A DNA stretch of 64,000 bases from Daphnia carinata (GCF_022539665.2 NC_081335.1:2294001-2358000), one strand, 5' to 3'; positions 35,801-48,130 are shown, counted from the first letter of the stretch. Notes: generated from the letters alone by a model not told the origin. Made by a program: numbers and translations.

Positions 35801-37774
35801 ATATTCTAAGTCTAAAAAGCGGGTAAACCGAACTCACTTTAATGGTCATGACAATAATTCTCCCTTTTGATACTAAGTTGACAAAGAGGCTCATCGCTTC
35901 GTCTTCGTGCGGCGAATAGGTGTCGAAGATTTGCCGGGCCATTACGGCACCCGTTCTTTGATTCAAGACTAGCACGTGAATACCTCGTCCTTTACCAACT
36001 TCGTTATCGTCAATCATCTATAAAAGGAAAGAAATATGAAAGAAGATGTCAATAAAAAAGAGGCTTTATAAAGAAGACCATAGCTCCATCTACGCTGACT
36101 GCCGCACGCGATTGACTAGAAACAATGTCTAGTGTTAGATATTGGTATGATTGTCCATCATCGCTGATATTGGCTCTGCTGGTAGGTTCATCTGTGTAAA
36201 AAAAATGATGAGAAATAAGGATCGATCAAAAATATCAATCACAATTGAAAATAGGAAAGAACATACCCGAAATGATGAGTTTTGACTTGTAACCAAATTC
36301 CAGAATAAAGATGAGGTTGACTAGAATCGTTAGCGTTAGGACAATTACAATCGTCGTCTATAATTAGAGAAAAAGAGAAAAAAAAAACAATGACGATACT
36401 ATGGAAAAAAAAAACATGAAAAACTAACGTGCATCTATGTACAGCCTGCTAGTCTATGATTCACTGATTGATCTGATTGTCAATCATCAACTGACTGAGC
36501 TTATAGCGGCCTAGATAAAGAGGGGGGCCTGAAAGCATCATAACGTGTGTACACGATGCCTTGTATAAGAAATCATGCAAGCATGATAATCTGACTAGGC
36601 AGCAGCACGGAGCGAATTTCCTGTCTATTCTGCGACCGATAGAGATGCGGTAGCATGCACCGAACAATCGGGAATTTCGAAAAAAAGAAACGGACAAACA
36701 AGATTATGTCCAAGTCGCTGCTTTAGTCCATCTCCAAAACCAAAGAACTCAAAGTAGAAGGCAATAATCGTCATCTTCTTCTCTGTCAATTGACGTCGCA
36801 AATGTCACGGAGGTTTTTCAACCGTCTGCCACACACACACGAAATTTTAGGGCCCTCCAGGAGCTCTATCTGCCGTGAACGATATCGTGAAAAACTTCAG
36901 AGGGAAAATAACGAACGAGAGTATATTTACTCCGATCTCAGATGGATCCACTCTCTCGTCTTCTCTTTGAGCATAATTCAAGTTCCCCAGTGTGAAAGAG
37001 GGCAGAGAGTCTTGATGGTTTCAAATGGCTTTTTTTTCTTTCCAATTTCTAGTCTAATGGACTTCTTGATGAAAATGTATTCGACGTCAGAATGTCCGCC
37101 AACGTCGATAACACTCGAGTACCGTGGCGGGCATCCTACACACATTTCCCAGAACATAATAGAGCAATCGATTTTTAAAGGATAGAATGCAACGTTGGAG
37201 CCTTTTTTCAAATCGGTTTACGCACCATTTGGTCAATTGAAAAGCGCACTTGTCGGTTGGGATTTACAAGACAATAATCACGACCGCAACAACACTTTTC
37301 CTCATTCAAATTTACGGGCCCTGATTTTTTTTATGCGCGGTGGACTGTGTGGGCTGTAATGATTTTTTGTTTCTCACGATAATGCTTTATTATTACGATT
37401 ATTTTCTTTCTACCCCCTTTCTTTTTGATGCGTAACAGAAGCGGCTCTAGTCGACGGATGGTAATCCATCTGTTATATCTTAAAATCGAGGGGGAAACTA
37501 ACATTAAGGTCTTGTGTGTGTGTGTGCGCATAAGAATGCCAACTCGTCCCTATTTTTAATAGTTAAAGGTCTAAGAAAGAAACGAAATCGTTACCCGGCA
37601 TAACTTAGCCAAGATCCTTCTCCGGATCCAGTTGCATCGGCAGTGGCGTTGATGCGTAGCCACACTAGTCGAAATGTTATCGGACGAGGTCACTATTCTC
37701 GTAGCCGATCTCGTCGGCCACCGTTTCGACCACGAATGATAATAATAATCCACCGGGCACTGGTCCTTTTCCAT
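32896..37774 (-). CDS. POMGNT1: Protein O-linked-mannose beta-1,2-N-acetylglucosaminyltransferase 1 (POMGNT1-like)
   Basis: Golgi type II membrane enzyme that adds GlcNAc in beta-1,2 linkage to O-mannose, for example on dystroglycan. Exons 5' to 3': 37595-37774, 36267-36357, 36079-36191, 35838-36017, 35311-35542, 35069-35196, 34452-34522, 34127-34387, 33861-34062, 33595-33785, 33416-33524, 33254-33325, 33039-33148, 32896-32965. The sum is 2010 nt, 669 aa (human about 660). A basic cytoplasmic tail (60 aa) is followed by a signal anchor near residues 61-80. A stem domain of ILEI/PANDER type has [11 protein letters not shown] and [10 protein letters not shown]. The GT13 catalytic domain has [11 protein letters not shown], a metal-binding [29 protein letters not shown] and RECVIPDV. 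The first exon is chosen because its ATG frame, phase and basic tail fit; a minimal Met-His exon at 36429-36434 is a weaker alternative. The boundary at 35196 could shift by one codon. Confidence 0.9.
36358..37594 (-). other. First intron of the POMGNT1-like gene
   Basis: About 1.2 kb between the cytoplasmic-tail exon and the membrane exon. No other exon is supported. Open frames here on both strands look like chance. Confidence 0.5.
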
Positions 37775-39235
37775 CGATTCGGCGTCACGCTCTGTCGTCT
37801 CTTGTCTTTTTCCCCAGTTTTATGGCCGTCACAGTAGGTTTTAGACATATATACTTTGACGCAGCAGCACTCTCTTTTCGTGTTGTCTTCTACGCGAGCC
37901 ACACACGTCGAACGACATCACAAGATGCGCCGCATGATGGATGGACCCTTGGTGTCTGTCCGCTGTGATTGGATTGAAACCGTGCCTACACAAATGAAAG
38001 GGAGAGTTAAATATACACTTCCAAAGTACATGTAAATTTTTTTTTTAATAAATTTTTTTTTTCTTGTAAAAACATGTCTAGTATTAGCCACGGTAAGGAG
38101 CAAATATAGGAGTCTATAAGAGGGAGGATAGATCCAGGATCTGCCATGTTCTGGTTTCACTCTGCCACACCACTCGTGCGCATCAATTTGCCAGTATTAG
38201 AGCACTTGAAAACGTAATTCAACACAAACAGTCGACTCGTTATTGCGGATGTACACGTAAGATTAACATGTAAATAACCTTTAATGATTCACTGCAACAA
38301 TCACGAGCTGCGGATGGAATTGAAGGACGTCACACTAAAATTGTAGTAGCTGCAATTATTTCACCATCAACTTAGATCGTTCATCCTCCATTTTTCCCCT
38401 CCCCGTCGGCCAAGATGATCCACGCACTGCGTGAGGAGAATAATTGAACGGCGATCGAGAATGTTTTTCAACCGTCCCAAAATAGAGGAGGTAAAATAGA
38501 ACGGGAGGAACGTTATAATGCAACCGATAAGACCGGCGGTAGAACCGCAACTGCCAGAGACTTACCTTATCGTGGACGACACGGAATATAGAAAAGAAAA
38601 GGGGGTGGGATAGCACGGAAGCAACGAACGAGATCTGAACGGGCAGTTACCCAGGACTGTACGGGAACTATGGGTGAAAGAAAAAGAAAAAAAAAAGGGG
38701 CAAATAATAAATAAATAAATGTTGAACGGGAGCCCAAGTAGGCGGGAAAAGAAGTCGGAAAGCCTGGCTCTAGAGGAGCTTACCGGACAAGAAGCAAAAG
38801 TCTGCCTTAACAATGTGTTGTGCAATAAACGAAGGAAGGAGAAAAAGAATTGAGTCTTTGCGGCGCAGGCGCGTGAGACTTTCGTTTTTGTTTTCAAATT
38901 CTGCATTCAATTTTTGCGTATCAGTTGTTGTTTTCGGAAATAGTTTCGGGGCTGATGATCAACACTAAATAAGTGTGGCATCGTGGCATGAAAAAGAAAA
39001 AGTTTCACACGGCCATTTTTTTCGTAATTTATCGTGATGGATTTCAATGACTTTGGAAAAATTCCTTCTTCTAATGATATTGAATCAGTGCGAGATAAAA
39101 ATTCCGAGTTGATTGCTTCCGCTAATCTTTTTCTTTTCCACATTTATCTACACCATATGGGGTGGGCGGTTTCTTCGGCGAGTTCCACATCGATAAATAC
39201 AATGACGTGGGGATTGCCTAAATAGTTTAACTTAC
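37775..39235. other. Intergenic stretch upstream of POMGNT1
   Basis: No supported gene. It should hold the POMGNT1 promoter. A 78-codon open frame at 38907-39143 (minus) is Lys/Asn-rich and shows no recognisable family. Confidence 0.45.
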
Positions 39236-39373
39236 CATCAGAAAGCTCATTCCACGTCCCCGAATGATATCGAGAATAAACAAGAAGCAGTTAGCACATC
39301 CAGTTGCTAACACAAAGAAATGAAAACAGGGAGACAAAATCCGAAAAGACATTCTTACACTTGATAAGGACAT
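39236..39373 (-). CDS. Possible orphan N-terminal exon encoding a hydrophobic segment
   Basis: The minus strand has an ATG at 39373 followed by 46 open codons, ending exactly at a strong 5' splice site (ATG|GTAAGT). The peptide has a hydrophobic stretch (FFVLATGCANCFLFIL) that could be a signal anchor. No partner exon was found, and phase does not allow fusion to the POMGNT1 start exon. It may be a leader exon or chance. Confidence 0.25.
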
Positions 39374-39751
39374 TTTGGGCGCCGGCCCGAGGCACGTGGG
39401 AAGTTTACAGAGCTTAATGGCGTATGGGCGACCTTCAGAACTGTAGACAAACCTCAGTCGTTTTTTGTCCCTTAAGCTAGTTCCACCGACAGCTCATCGA
39501 CTCAGGTCATACAGTATTAAGCTATTGACCTAGTCAGATGCAATTCTATTTCTACGATTTCTCATCTTTAGTCATTTTTGGCAAGGTAAAGAACACAGAC
39601 AAGAAAACAGACAAGAAGGGTGGTATTCAACGATCAAGTTCACTTGCCTGTTGCAATTGAGGTTGTCCTGTTTCGTCGTGTTTCTGTGATAGTGTATGTG
39701 TTTTTTTCTTTCTTCGAGCCATCTTGTGTGACCAATCAACAGACAATTGAG

Positions 39752-42606
39752 ATGAGTTTCTTAGGTAATGTGGTTTCGGGGGTTTTGACTCGCCTTTTCA
39801 GACGGAAGTCGATGGCTCGTGAATCGCTCGAGCTCAACACCAGTCAATTAGCTCGAGTTCTCACTGTTTGGGACTTGACGGCCCTAGGAGTCGGCAGTAC
39901 TCTAGGTAAGTTTTTTTTTTGTTTTTCTATTTGTCAACAAAATTTCAACAAATTAGCAGTTAACGTTGATTTAAAAAAAAAATAATCTTTCAACTAAATC
40001 TTAGGTATTGGAATTTACGTGTTGGCTGGAACCGTGGCCAAAACTCAAGCTGGTCCTGCTGTTATTCTTTCATTTTTTGTCGCTGCCATAGCTTCGCTCT
40101 TAGCTGGTATTCAGCTTATTTTTTTCTGATAATTTGCTTTTGAATCCAAAATCAGATAATGAACGACTAATTTATTTAACCTTCATGACCAATGATTGAT
40201 GTTTGCACAGGATTGTGTTTCGCCGAGTTTGGAGCTCGCGTTCCCAGTTGCGGATCGGCTTACGTCTATTGTTACGTCACGCTAGGCGAGGGACTGGCTT
40301 TCTTAATGGGCTGGAATCTGATATTGGAATTCGTATTGAGTAAATATATATATATAAACGGTCGAAAGATTGAGAGATCTTTCATCTTTTCTCGCGCTGC
40401 TTGCTTTTTTAATTTATCAAATTTCGTTATCACTATTCAGGTACGAGCAGTGTAGCTCGCGGCTATAGTGGATACGTTGATCAACTGTTAGGGAATCCGA
40501 TGCGGAACTATTTCCGAGAAAATCTCAGCATGGGGGTCGAGTTCTTGGCTACTTACCCAGATCTATTCGCATTCGGACTAGTGCTCACCTTGACAGGTCT
40601 TTTATCCTCATTCCATTACATAGAGTTTCGAGTCCTTTTAACTGTACAAATTCGTTACGGTTTTTGTTTTCTATACTGTAGCCATTTTGACTTTGGGAGT
40701 CAAGGAGTCTACCCGTTTCAACAACATTTTCACACTCTGCAACTTGTGCATTGTCTCCTATGTCATCGTCTGTGGCTGTTTTAAAGGTAAGAAAAATAAC
40801 CGTTACGATGGTGGGTAAATTAAGTTAATAAGCGATTGATTCTCCCCCCAAAAAACAGTGGATTTTCATAACTGGCAAATCCGGCCGGAAGAAATTATAG
40901 ACCCCAATGTTCGAGAGAAAGCTGGATCTGGCGGCTTTTTACCCTTTGGATTCAAAGGGATTATTGCTGGCGCTGCGACTTGTTTCTTTGGATTCCAAGG
41001 ATTCGATACAATTGCCACAGCTAGTATGTGTTCAAACTTGAATCGTTTTTATTCAAGCAAATTGATGTCGGAAATTCTATTAATTTTAGGTGAAGAAGCT
41101 CAGAATCCAAGGAAAACCATTCCACTGGCCATTTGCATGTGTTTGGGAATAGTTTTTGTCGCATACTCTGCAATGGCTGCTGTCTTAACGCTCATCTGGC
41201 CTTATTACCTTCAAGTTTGTTTATTTTTACCTGTTATTTTAATTTCCATTTGTTTATCGTTGTTTTTTTCTTGCCAGGATGTTGACACTCCGATCCCTTA
41301 CGCTTTTGAACAACTTGGATGGCCCGTTGCCCGTTGGGTAGTGAGCATTGGAACACTCTTTGGTCTTTCTACCAGGTTTTTAGATTTGGTAGTAAGTTAT
41401 GCAAATTCCTTCATGCTATGTGGTTAAGTTTGCTTTGTTTTCCAGTTTGGTTGGCGCACTATTCCCACTGCCACGCATCGTCTACGTAAGTTGAAATACA
41501 ATTGCTAATTGTTCAAAAACATTAATCATTATCTTGGGTTTTCAAATTTAACGATGATTGAAGGCTATGGCAGAGGATGGACTCCTGTTTAAAGCGCTTG
41601 CACGAATTAACTTTAAAACTCTGACTCCTACGATCGCGACCGTTGTTTCTGGAACAGCTGCAGGTACCATTCTTAGTATTCACTAAATAACGATGATGTA
41701 ACCTTTTATTTGTTGTGCCACAGCCTTGTTTGCCTGCCTATTTAATTTGCAAGATCTAGTGGACTTGATGGCACTTGCTACTCTGTTCGCTTTTGCCTTA
41801 GTAGCCGCCTGCATTATTGTTTTACGCTATCAGCCAGAAGAGAATATGACAACAGCATCTGAGAGTGGCGAAGTGACTGGACTGTTGGCCGGAGTCGTCC
41901 AGAATCAAATTCGTTATGTCTCCGACTCTTCAGTTGAAAGCCAAACTATATTGCGGCAATTTTTTGTCCAGCGCGGCCGCCTACCAACAGGATCTAGTGG
42001 CAAGGCAGCTTCTTGGCTCACTGTCATTTATGGTAAGGCTAAAAGCTCCCATTTCAATTCAAAATATTCATACGTAATATTTCTTTACGATCTAGTGCTG
42101 GTTGCATTGGCACTTAGTTTGAGCCTTTCTTACACGGCTGACAGCCTTGTGGAGAAGGAAACGTGGGCTGTAGCTTTAGTTGGAAGTTTGACAGCTATTT
42201 TAATTCTATTACTAGTGGCCATCCACCGACTGCCACAATCACCACAGCAGCTAGCATTCAAAGTATACTGTTCCTAGTAAATTTTGATAAGTGCAGTTAC
42301 TAATTTATTTTGCTGATCGTTTGAATTTAGGTACCTTTAGTTCCATTACTGCCAGCGTTGAGTATTTTTATCAACGCCTACCTCATGGTTAATATGAGGA
42401 TGGTTACGTGGGTTCAGTATTCAATTTACATGGCCATAGGCAAGTTGAAAAGAAAAATCAACAGTATTTGTATTGGACTCAAACAGTAATTTTTCACTTC
42501 TTTTGTCTTGTCAGGCTTGTCTGTATACATTGTTTACGGCTGGCGGAACAGCAAGGAAGAAAAACGGATGCAGGGGAAATATGATGTTAACTATGACGTC
42601 AAATAA
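39752..42606 (+). CDS. Cationic amino acid transporter (SLC7/CAT family)
   Basis: Plasma-membrane permease expected to take up arginine and lysine; the family includes Drosophila slimfast and mammalian CAT-1. Exons: 39752-39905, 40005-40106, 40211-40339, 40441-40596, 40682-40786, 40859-41023, 41090-41214, 41278-41375, 41446-41485, 41564-41663, 41724-42032, 42096-42262, 42331-42439, 42515-42606. The sum is 1851 nt, 616 aa, a normal family length. Family motifs visible are [16 protein letters not shown] then [62 protein letters not shown] and a C-terminal hydrophobic block. About 14 membrane helices are expected. ATG 39752 is the first in-frame ATG; upstream frame extension begins at GTG. The intron at 42440-42514 uses a GC donor. 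The gene converges on UPF2. Confidence 0.93.
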
Positions 42607-42734
42607 GATCAAGATCCCATTGTAAATTTGCTTTTCACCCGTGGATTACTTCGTGATGTTTCTGAATCGTTTTCTTTACTTATTTGCTCAAAATTTCAAT
42701 CACATCCTGAACATGTTGCGGAAATCACTGACTT

Positions 42735-45700
42735 TCATCGATTTTTTCTCGCTCCGCCGAATATCAACTCTGCGTCTGGAACACCTTTGGGATGTTGGAA
42801 TCGACCGCGACGATCGCGATTGACATTGTGCACAGCCGGGCGATTTGCCTATAAAACAAATGTTGTGTTGTAACTCCTTACTCGTGTCAAAAGATATATT
42901 CTGATAAATAAATTGAGAACTCCCGGTTCGCTAATCAACTTACCCCTCCGTACAAATCTTGGAATTCTTCCTCTTCCTGGCGTTCGTTGAAATCCAACGT
43001 CAACTTTTTCACGCGTTCTTTCTCTGCTTTTTCCGCCTAAAAATTCAAAGAAAAACATGAGGGGGATGGTCTTTTTCACCTACGAGTCAAGTTACATACC
43101 TCTTCGCGATTTCGAAGGTTCTGAGCAAGTTCAGAGTCTGAAGGCAGGGCCAGATTCTTGAACTGTGGCTTATTGCCTTTACGCGTCATTAGGAAGAAAT
43201 TCACAGTCGGATTGTCCTGAGATGCCGACGGAGGAGATGAAGCAACAGCTGCACAAGCGGAAGAAGCTTCGGCAGCAGCCAAGGCTCCTCCTAGTTCACC
43301 TCCAATGGAATCGCCCAAAAAGTTTTTATCGGACCCATCTGCAATCATTCAAATAATTAATTAGTGCAAACAAGTGGACGTGGCACAATGCAATCTTAAC
43401 GCACCACTGGGTTTCTTAAGCGAGGCCTTAACCTGCCAAGGGATTGCAATATCGACAGCTGGTGCTTTGCTAGCTTCTTTGCCACGCGAATATGCTTCAT
43501 GAATATTTTCGGCCACCATACGATCAAGAGCTGCCATGAAATCGTCATCTTCAGGGCATAGCGCCTTTCGCGGGGCAGTTACGACGCAACGGTCATCCTA
43601 CAATAGATCTCTAGCCTTAATTCCCCATTATTTCCCACATCCAAAATGTCTGACTTGCCTCTGCAGTGGCCGAATCATCGTCCGGTTGGGTGGCTTCACC
43701 GCGTGTCGTCATCTGGGACATGGAACGCGAAAGCGACTGCTCATCATTTATAGAATCATCATCCACTTCCGGCATTTCCTCCCCTTCCTCCATGTCCTTA
43801 AACAATAAAAAAGTTATTTACTATTTTTCCTTTAGCAAAATGTTTAACCAAATGTTACCTCTTCTTCAATACAGGCCAACGTGTCGTCAGCCGTTACCAT
43901 ATCCATCCGTAACTCCGGCATCTGAAAAAGTAAACACGTTGATTTAATTGTCGCTAATAGTTAACAATAATGTTAATTACAGCTTGCGAAAGCTTGTTCA
44001 TCAACTCCTTTTCCAAATTTTCCACAGCATCAGCAGCTTCTTGTAAGGTTTTATAAGGCTTAAGTTTCGGGCGCAGCGATAACAGCATATCCTTAATGCC
44101 AAAATCTATTGCTACTGGGAAGGGATTGTCCTCTGTCCAAATAGGTAAAGACCTTTTGAACAAATGATAGTACTAAAAACAAAATAACTATAATTAATCA
44201 ATATTCCTGATGCCAATTTAATTATAATATAAACCTGAAGGTAAACAAGGTAACAGTCCAGCCGCTTCTTGGCTAGTCCAGAACTAAAGAAGACGCCACA
44301 CGTATCAAGGATGGTCAAGACTAACCGCAAGCGCATAAGGTTATCGGGCTGATCCAACTCTGATTCAACGTTACGATCGTAACTAACCGCAAAGGTGATG
44401 CAGGTGTAGAGAACCTATGCATACAAATAAAAAATTATTAATCGTGTTTAAAAATCAGAATGGGCGATGTGTATACTTTGAAGACGACCGATGACTCTAC
44501 CATGCGGTAGTTGTATAACTCTGCCAGGTACTTTGCCATGCTCACGCGTCTTTGATTGAATTTGGATATGGGGAATTCCAGACTCCATCGAATGTCCTCC
44601 AAGACAGCGTCCACGATTCGGTGGCCAACAAACTCTTGATAGAGCGTCAATTCAGCCACGACACCAGCCAATGTACGAATGTTGGGGAACTTGACTTTCC
44701 ACGCAGACGTTAAGCATCGAACGGCGTACGTTGCTACGTCAGGATCTTTCCAGTTGAGCTTTCGCAGTTGTTTGAGGATTTTATTGGTAGATCCCTTGTT
44801 GCCGAGTTCCACAAAAAGAAGTTGACGGATATACTGATGAAGTGGAGGACGGATCTTGATATGACTACTCCGTGAACTGCTGTCCACAGGGACGACCTGA
44901 TAGTAAGCGTTCTCTATCATCGTCAGATAACGCGAGTCTGATGCGAGCATTGACTTCTTCCGCATCATTTGATCCTATTGTAAAACATTTAGCGAGTGAT
45001 AGAGGCAGTGCTTCAACCATATCGAAAAGGATTAGTCATTTACCAAATAGACTTTTGTGCGCTGGTGGGAATCCGGCTGATGGAGCAAAAAACGTCCACA
45101 CGTTTCAAGCAGATGACAGGTCATTTCAATGTAGTGGTGAGCGAAGTTTAGCAAAAGCTGCTTAAAGCACTGTAACGTGTCTGCCCGCGGGTACATGCCG
45201 AACTTGGTTAGTTCTCCGATAAACCGAACAATTTTCACCTTGGTCTCGATGTTTATTTGATCCTAGGTAGACAAAAACGATTCATAACTTTTCGAAATAT
45301 GGATTTAAAAAAAGATCATTATACAAACCTTCTTCCGAACATGATATTTAAAATCCTGTCTAAGAAAATTGCACAAATCCGTTGCCACTTCTGGGATATA
45401 CGGATGCAAGGTGGCCACCAAACGAGAATAGAAGGGTAGGAGATCCAATCGCGTCCGCTGGACAGTAAATAGGGCCCTATAGCACCGATAGAAGAGAATT
45501 ACGTGAAATGAAGTCTTTACTTTCATCAATACATTTACCTGACGAGCTTTTTTCTATTATGTTTTGTGTTAAGATTTGTGGAAAACTCAATAGCCGCAGA
45601 ATCGATCATTTCTCGGTTAACGCAGGCGGATAGGGTGGTAAGGAAACTATCCAGGAGTACTTTGTTGGACTGTAGGCTGACTGGAACATCAACATCCTCT

Positions 45701-47343
45701 TTTTCGTCTATTCAGAAGGCCTGTTAGTATTAAATGAAAAAGAAACTTTTAAATTCAATGTAAACTCTTGCCTTCTAACTCTGCAGGCTTGATATCTTCG
45801 TCGCCTTCTTCCTTGGCTTGTTCCCCTTCCTCTATTTCTTTGGCTTCTTTTTCAATATCAATCATCTGGTAAACACACAAACAAATTTTTCAAGAATAAT
45901 TCATCAACGCGCCTGTTGATGGTAATAGCTACCTGTTCGGCAGGATCAGGGAGAGGTGGAGCTTCCATGGTAACTTTGGGAACCAAGTTGGGCAAATAGA
46001 CACTCAGATTGGGTAGATTCTCGTAAAACTGTCTTGCTTCCTCGTTCTCCCACAAAAGTTCATTTAGAGTTTCACGTGCTTGGTCCGACATATTTTCACA
46101 CAGTTCGAGCACGGAACACTCTTCGTCTCTGGGGCTAAGGTCCTGTCGTAGTTCTGGCAACTCCTCTGCCAAAATGTCTGCAAACTGCTGACTCATGTTC
46201 AAAAGTTTTGCAAAATTCTGGTTTAGCACCTCCTGTTTTTCTTTGCGTTCGTTACTCAGTTCTCCTTTAGTTTGTAAGATTCGTCGGTTTTGTCTTTCAA
46301 AGTTCTGTAGCTCTTTGTGATCCTATTATAACAAAGTCAAATTCAAAACTATTTGCCAAGAAATAAGATTAGAAATGAAATAGTTCACCTGAATGAGATG
46401 TTTACAAAGAGATGAATAGTATTCACGTAATAGGTTTCGAACATTTTGACGTTTGTCAGGTGGTAACCAATTGCTAGTCGGAACCGTCATTTTAAAGCGC
46501 TCAGCATCATTCAATAATTTTTGTGAAACGAGACCTGCGTAATCTTCCCCGCAGAATTTGCAAAACGCAAGAATGATGGTGGCACTGTTATGTTCTTCCT
46601 TATCGCCGTGAATAAGATTGGTGAGAAAACTGCCCAGCAAAGGAAGACCTTCTTTAGGAGTCAAGACTCCACAAGATATCAAATCTGCATAAAAACGAAC
46701 ATCAACTCTCATCTTACTAGGATTTGAAACCTGCAAACACAAAAAATATGTTGAAGTAAACTCAAAAACTAACGGGTCATGGGAATGGTTCTACCTTTTC
46801 CTCTTTTTTCAATGAAAGAATTTTTTGCCATGCCTCAAGAAGTTGAGGGGCAAAGTCAGCATACTTTTCATGGAGAACAACACATACTTGCAGAATGCTA
46901 GCAATATCAGTCATTTTTAATTTTGCTTCGACAATAGCATTAGCAACTTCACTGATGTATTTAGTCAGGTTCAGTGTGTTGATGTCTTTCAAAATGCTCT
47001 CTTTCTGGGCTTCTGTAAAGTTCTTTAGCTTTCTCACAAAAGCTGTATTCTTCTTGATACTTGAATCTAGTTTTGAGAAGTAGGATTCTTCTGGTCGATT
47101 CTGGACTGTTGTGTGTAGTCTACTTCTTAGCTGTGCTTTATGTGCCAGATGACTTTCAATTTCTGCAATTGTTTCTTTGAAAATTTTCTAAAATAATGAC
47201 AAAAGTACCAAAAGCTATAAACAGTGCACGAGTAAACATACTGTTATGATCTGATAATTGCAACACACCAAGGCTAAGGCTTCTTTCTCTGCTTCATCAG
47301 CTACTAGACAGCAGTCATCAGGTACCTCTGAGGTAGATTCCAT
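42735..47343 (-). CDS. Upf2: Regulator of nonsense transcripts 2 (UPF2)
   Basis: Cytoplasmic scaffold of nonsense-mediated decay that bridges UPF3 and UPF1. Exons 5' to 3': 47242-47343, 46795-47187, 46389-46730, 45933-46322, 45772-45865, 45539-45707, 45329-45476, 45044-45262, 44477-44974, 44235-44414, 43981-44172, 43859-43921, 43659-43796, 43405-43597, 43100-43338, 42944-43036, 42735-42848. The sum is 3567 nt, 1188 aa (human 1272). Three MIF4G-type helical domains run roughly over residues 80-320, 470-680 and 690-900. An acidic linker follows (exons 43859 and 43659). The UPF1-binding tail has ERVKKLTLDFNERQEEEEF and ends near RFQHPKG and LIFGG. Human UPF2 has matching blocks. The 43598-43658 intron has a GC donor that the phase requires. 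The donor at 45771 is either GC or a GT six bases further on. Confidence 0.94.
42907..42912 (+). terminator. Candidate polyadenylation signal of the CAT gene
   Basis: AATAAA on the plus strand about 300 nt after the CAT stop. If used, the CAT 3' UTR would cover the whole last UPF2 exon (42735-42848) in antisense. Confidence 0.45.
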
Positions 47344-47680
47344 TTTGATGAAAGAAACTCAAAACTTAACAAATTACTTTGAAGTGGAAACCAGGCGAGT
47401 TTATACTTTTTATATTTAAAAATATTGACGGTAAAAAAATCTGGGCACGATCGCTCTTTCGACTGTAGCAGACTAAATGTTGGCTAACAAAACATACAGA
47501 ACAACGTTGCCGTTTAAAGGCGACGACTTGCAAAACGAGAAATGCGGAAATCTCTACTTAATAAAAAAATAAAACAAGGAAAAATGGGGACAGGAGGTCC
47601 AGTTCTGTTCCTAGACCGGCGCAAAGTTACTAGTGTGTTGCTAAACGCAAAAAAAAATATTCAAATAATATAATAACAAA

Positions 47681-47736
47681 GGCTCGAACCCGTGGAATCG
47701 GCATAGCAACCACACACTATGCAACAGCGCCATACC
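47681..47736 (-). repeat. Weak tRNA-like (box B) remnant
   Basis: The minus strand has a box B match (GGTTCGAGCC) preceded by a box A-like tract. A 6-bp stem encloses a 10-nt loop where the anticodon arm should be. No matching acceptor stem exists, so it is not a functional tRNA. Confidence 0.35.
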
Positions 47737-47807
47737 TCACTTAAACGATACGTGCATAAGCTGCCTATTTGAATGGTGACACCGAAAGCAAAATTTGTTT
47801 GGGATGT

Positions 47808-47880
47808 GCGGTCCTGGCACAGAGGTTATCACCCTCGCTTTGTATTCTGTCGGTCCCGGGTTCAAGTCCCGCTACCTCCA
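47808..47880 (+). repeat. tRNA-derived SINE-like head or tRNA pseudogene
   Basis: Box A-like TGGCACAGAGGTTATCACC (47815-47833) and box B GGTTCAAGTCC are present. The anticodon stem does not pair, and the 3' acceptor TACCTCC has no partner at the 5' end. A pyrimidine-rich and then repetitive tail follows to about 48130, as in a SINE. Confidence 0.5.
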
Positions 47881-47968
47881 CTTTCCAAGCCCTCCATTTC
47901 CTCCCACCACCCTCTCCTCCCTTCCACCACCCTCCAATATCATCATTCAAGATTCAATGCAAGATTCA

Positions 47969-48027
47969 TCATCTCATCGGATTACGCAATATTCAGCATC
48001 TTCATCTCATCGGATTACGCAAGATTC
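47969..48027 (+). repeat. Tandem repeat, 33-bp period
   Basis: Two near-identical copies of a unit beginning tcatctcatcggattacgca, starting at 47969 and 48002, with one mismatch over 26 bases. It sits in the tail of the tRNA-like element. Confidence 0.8.
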
Positions 48028-48130
48028 TTCATCCTCATCACTTCGGACATCATCTACAACGCTCAAGAAAGAAGAGAAGAAAGAAAAAAAAGAAGAGAAG
48101 AATGAAAAAAGAAGAGCCATGCCTACTATA

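Noticed and set aside
36429-36434. Met-His micro-exon as POMGNT1 start
   Set aside because: The donor is weak and would give almost no cytoplasmic tail. The exon at 37595-37774 has an ATG, a basic tail and the right phase.
39034-39225. 63-codon open frame on the plus strand
   Set aside because: No family resemblance, no splice or expression support, and it lies in an AT-rich intergenic stretch.
39620-39751. Upstream extension of the CAT reading frame
   Set aside because: It begins at GTG, not ATG. The first in-frame ATG is at 39752 and gives a normal CAT N-terminus.
47808-47880. Functional tRNA gene
   Set aside because: Boxes A and B are present but the anticodon and acceptor stems do not pair.
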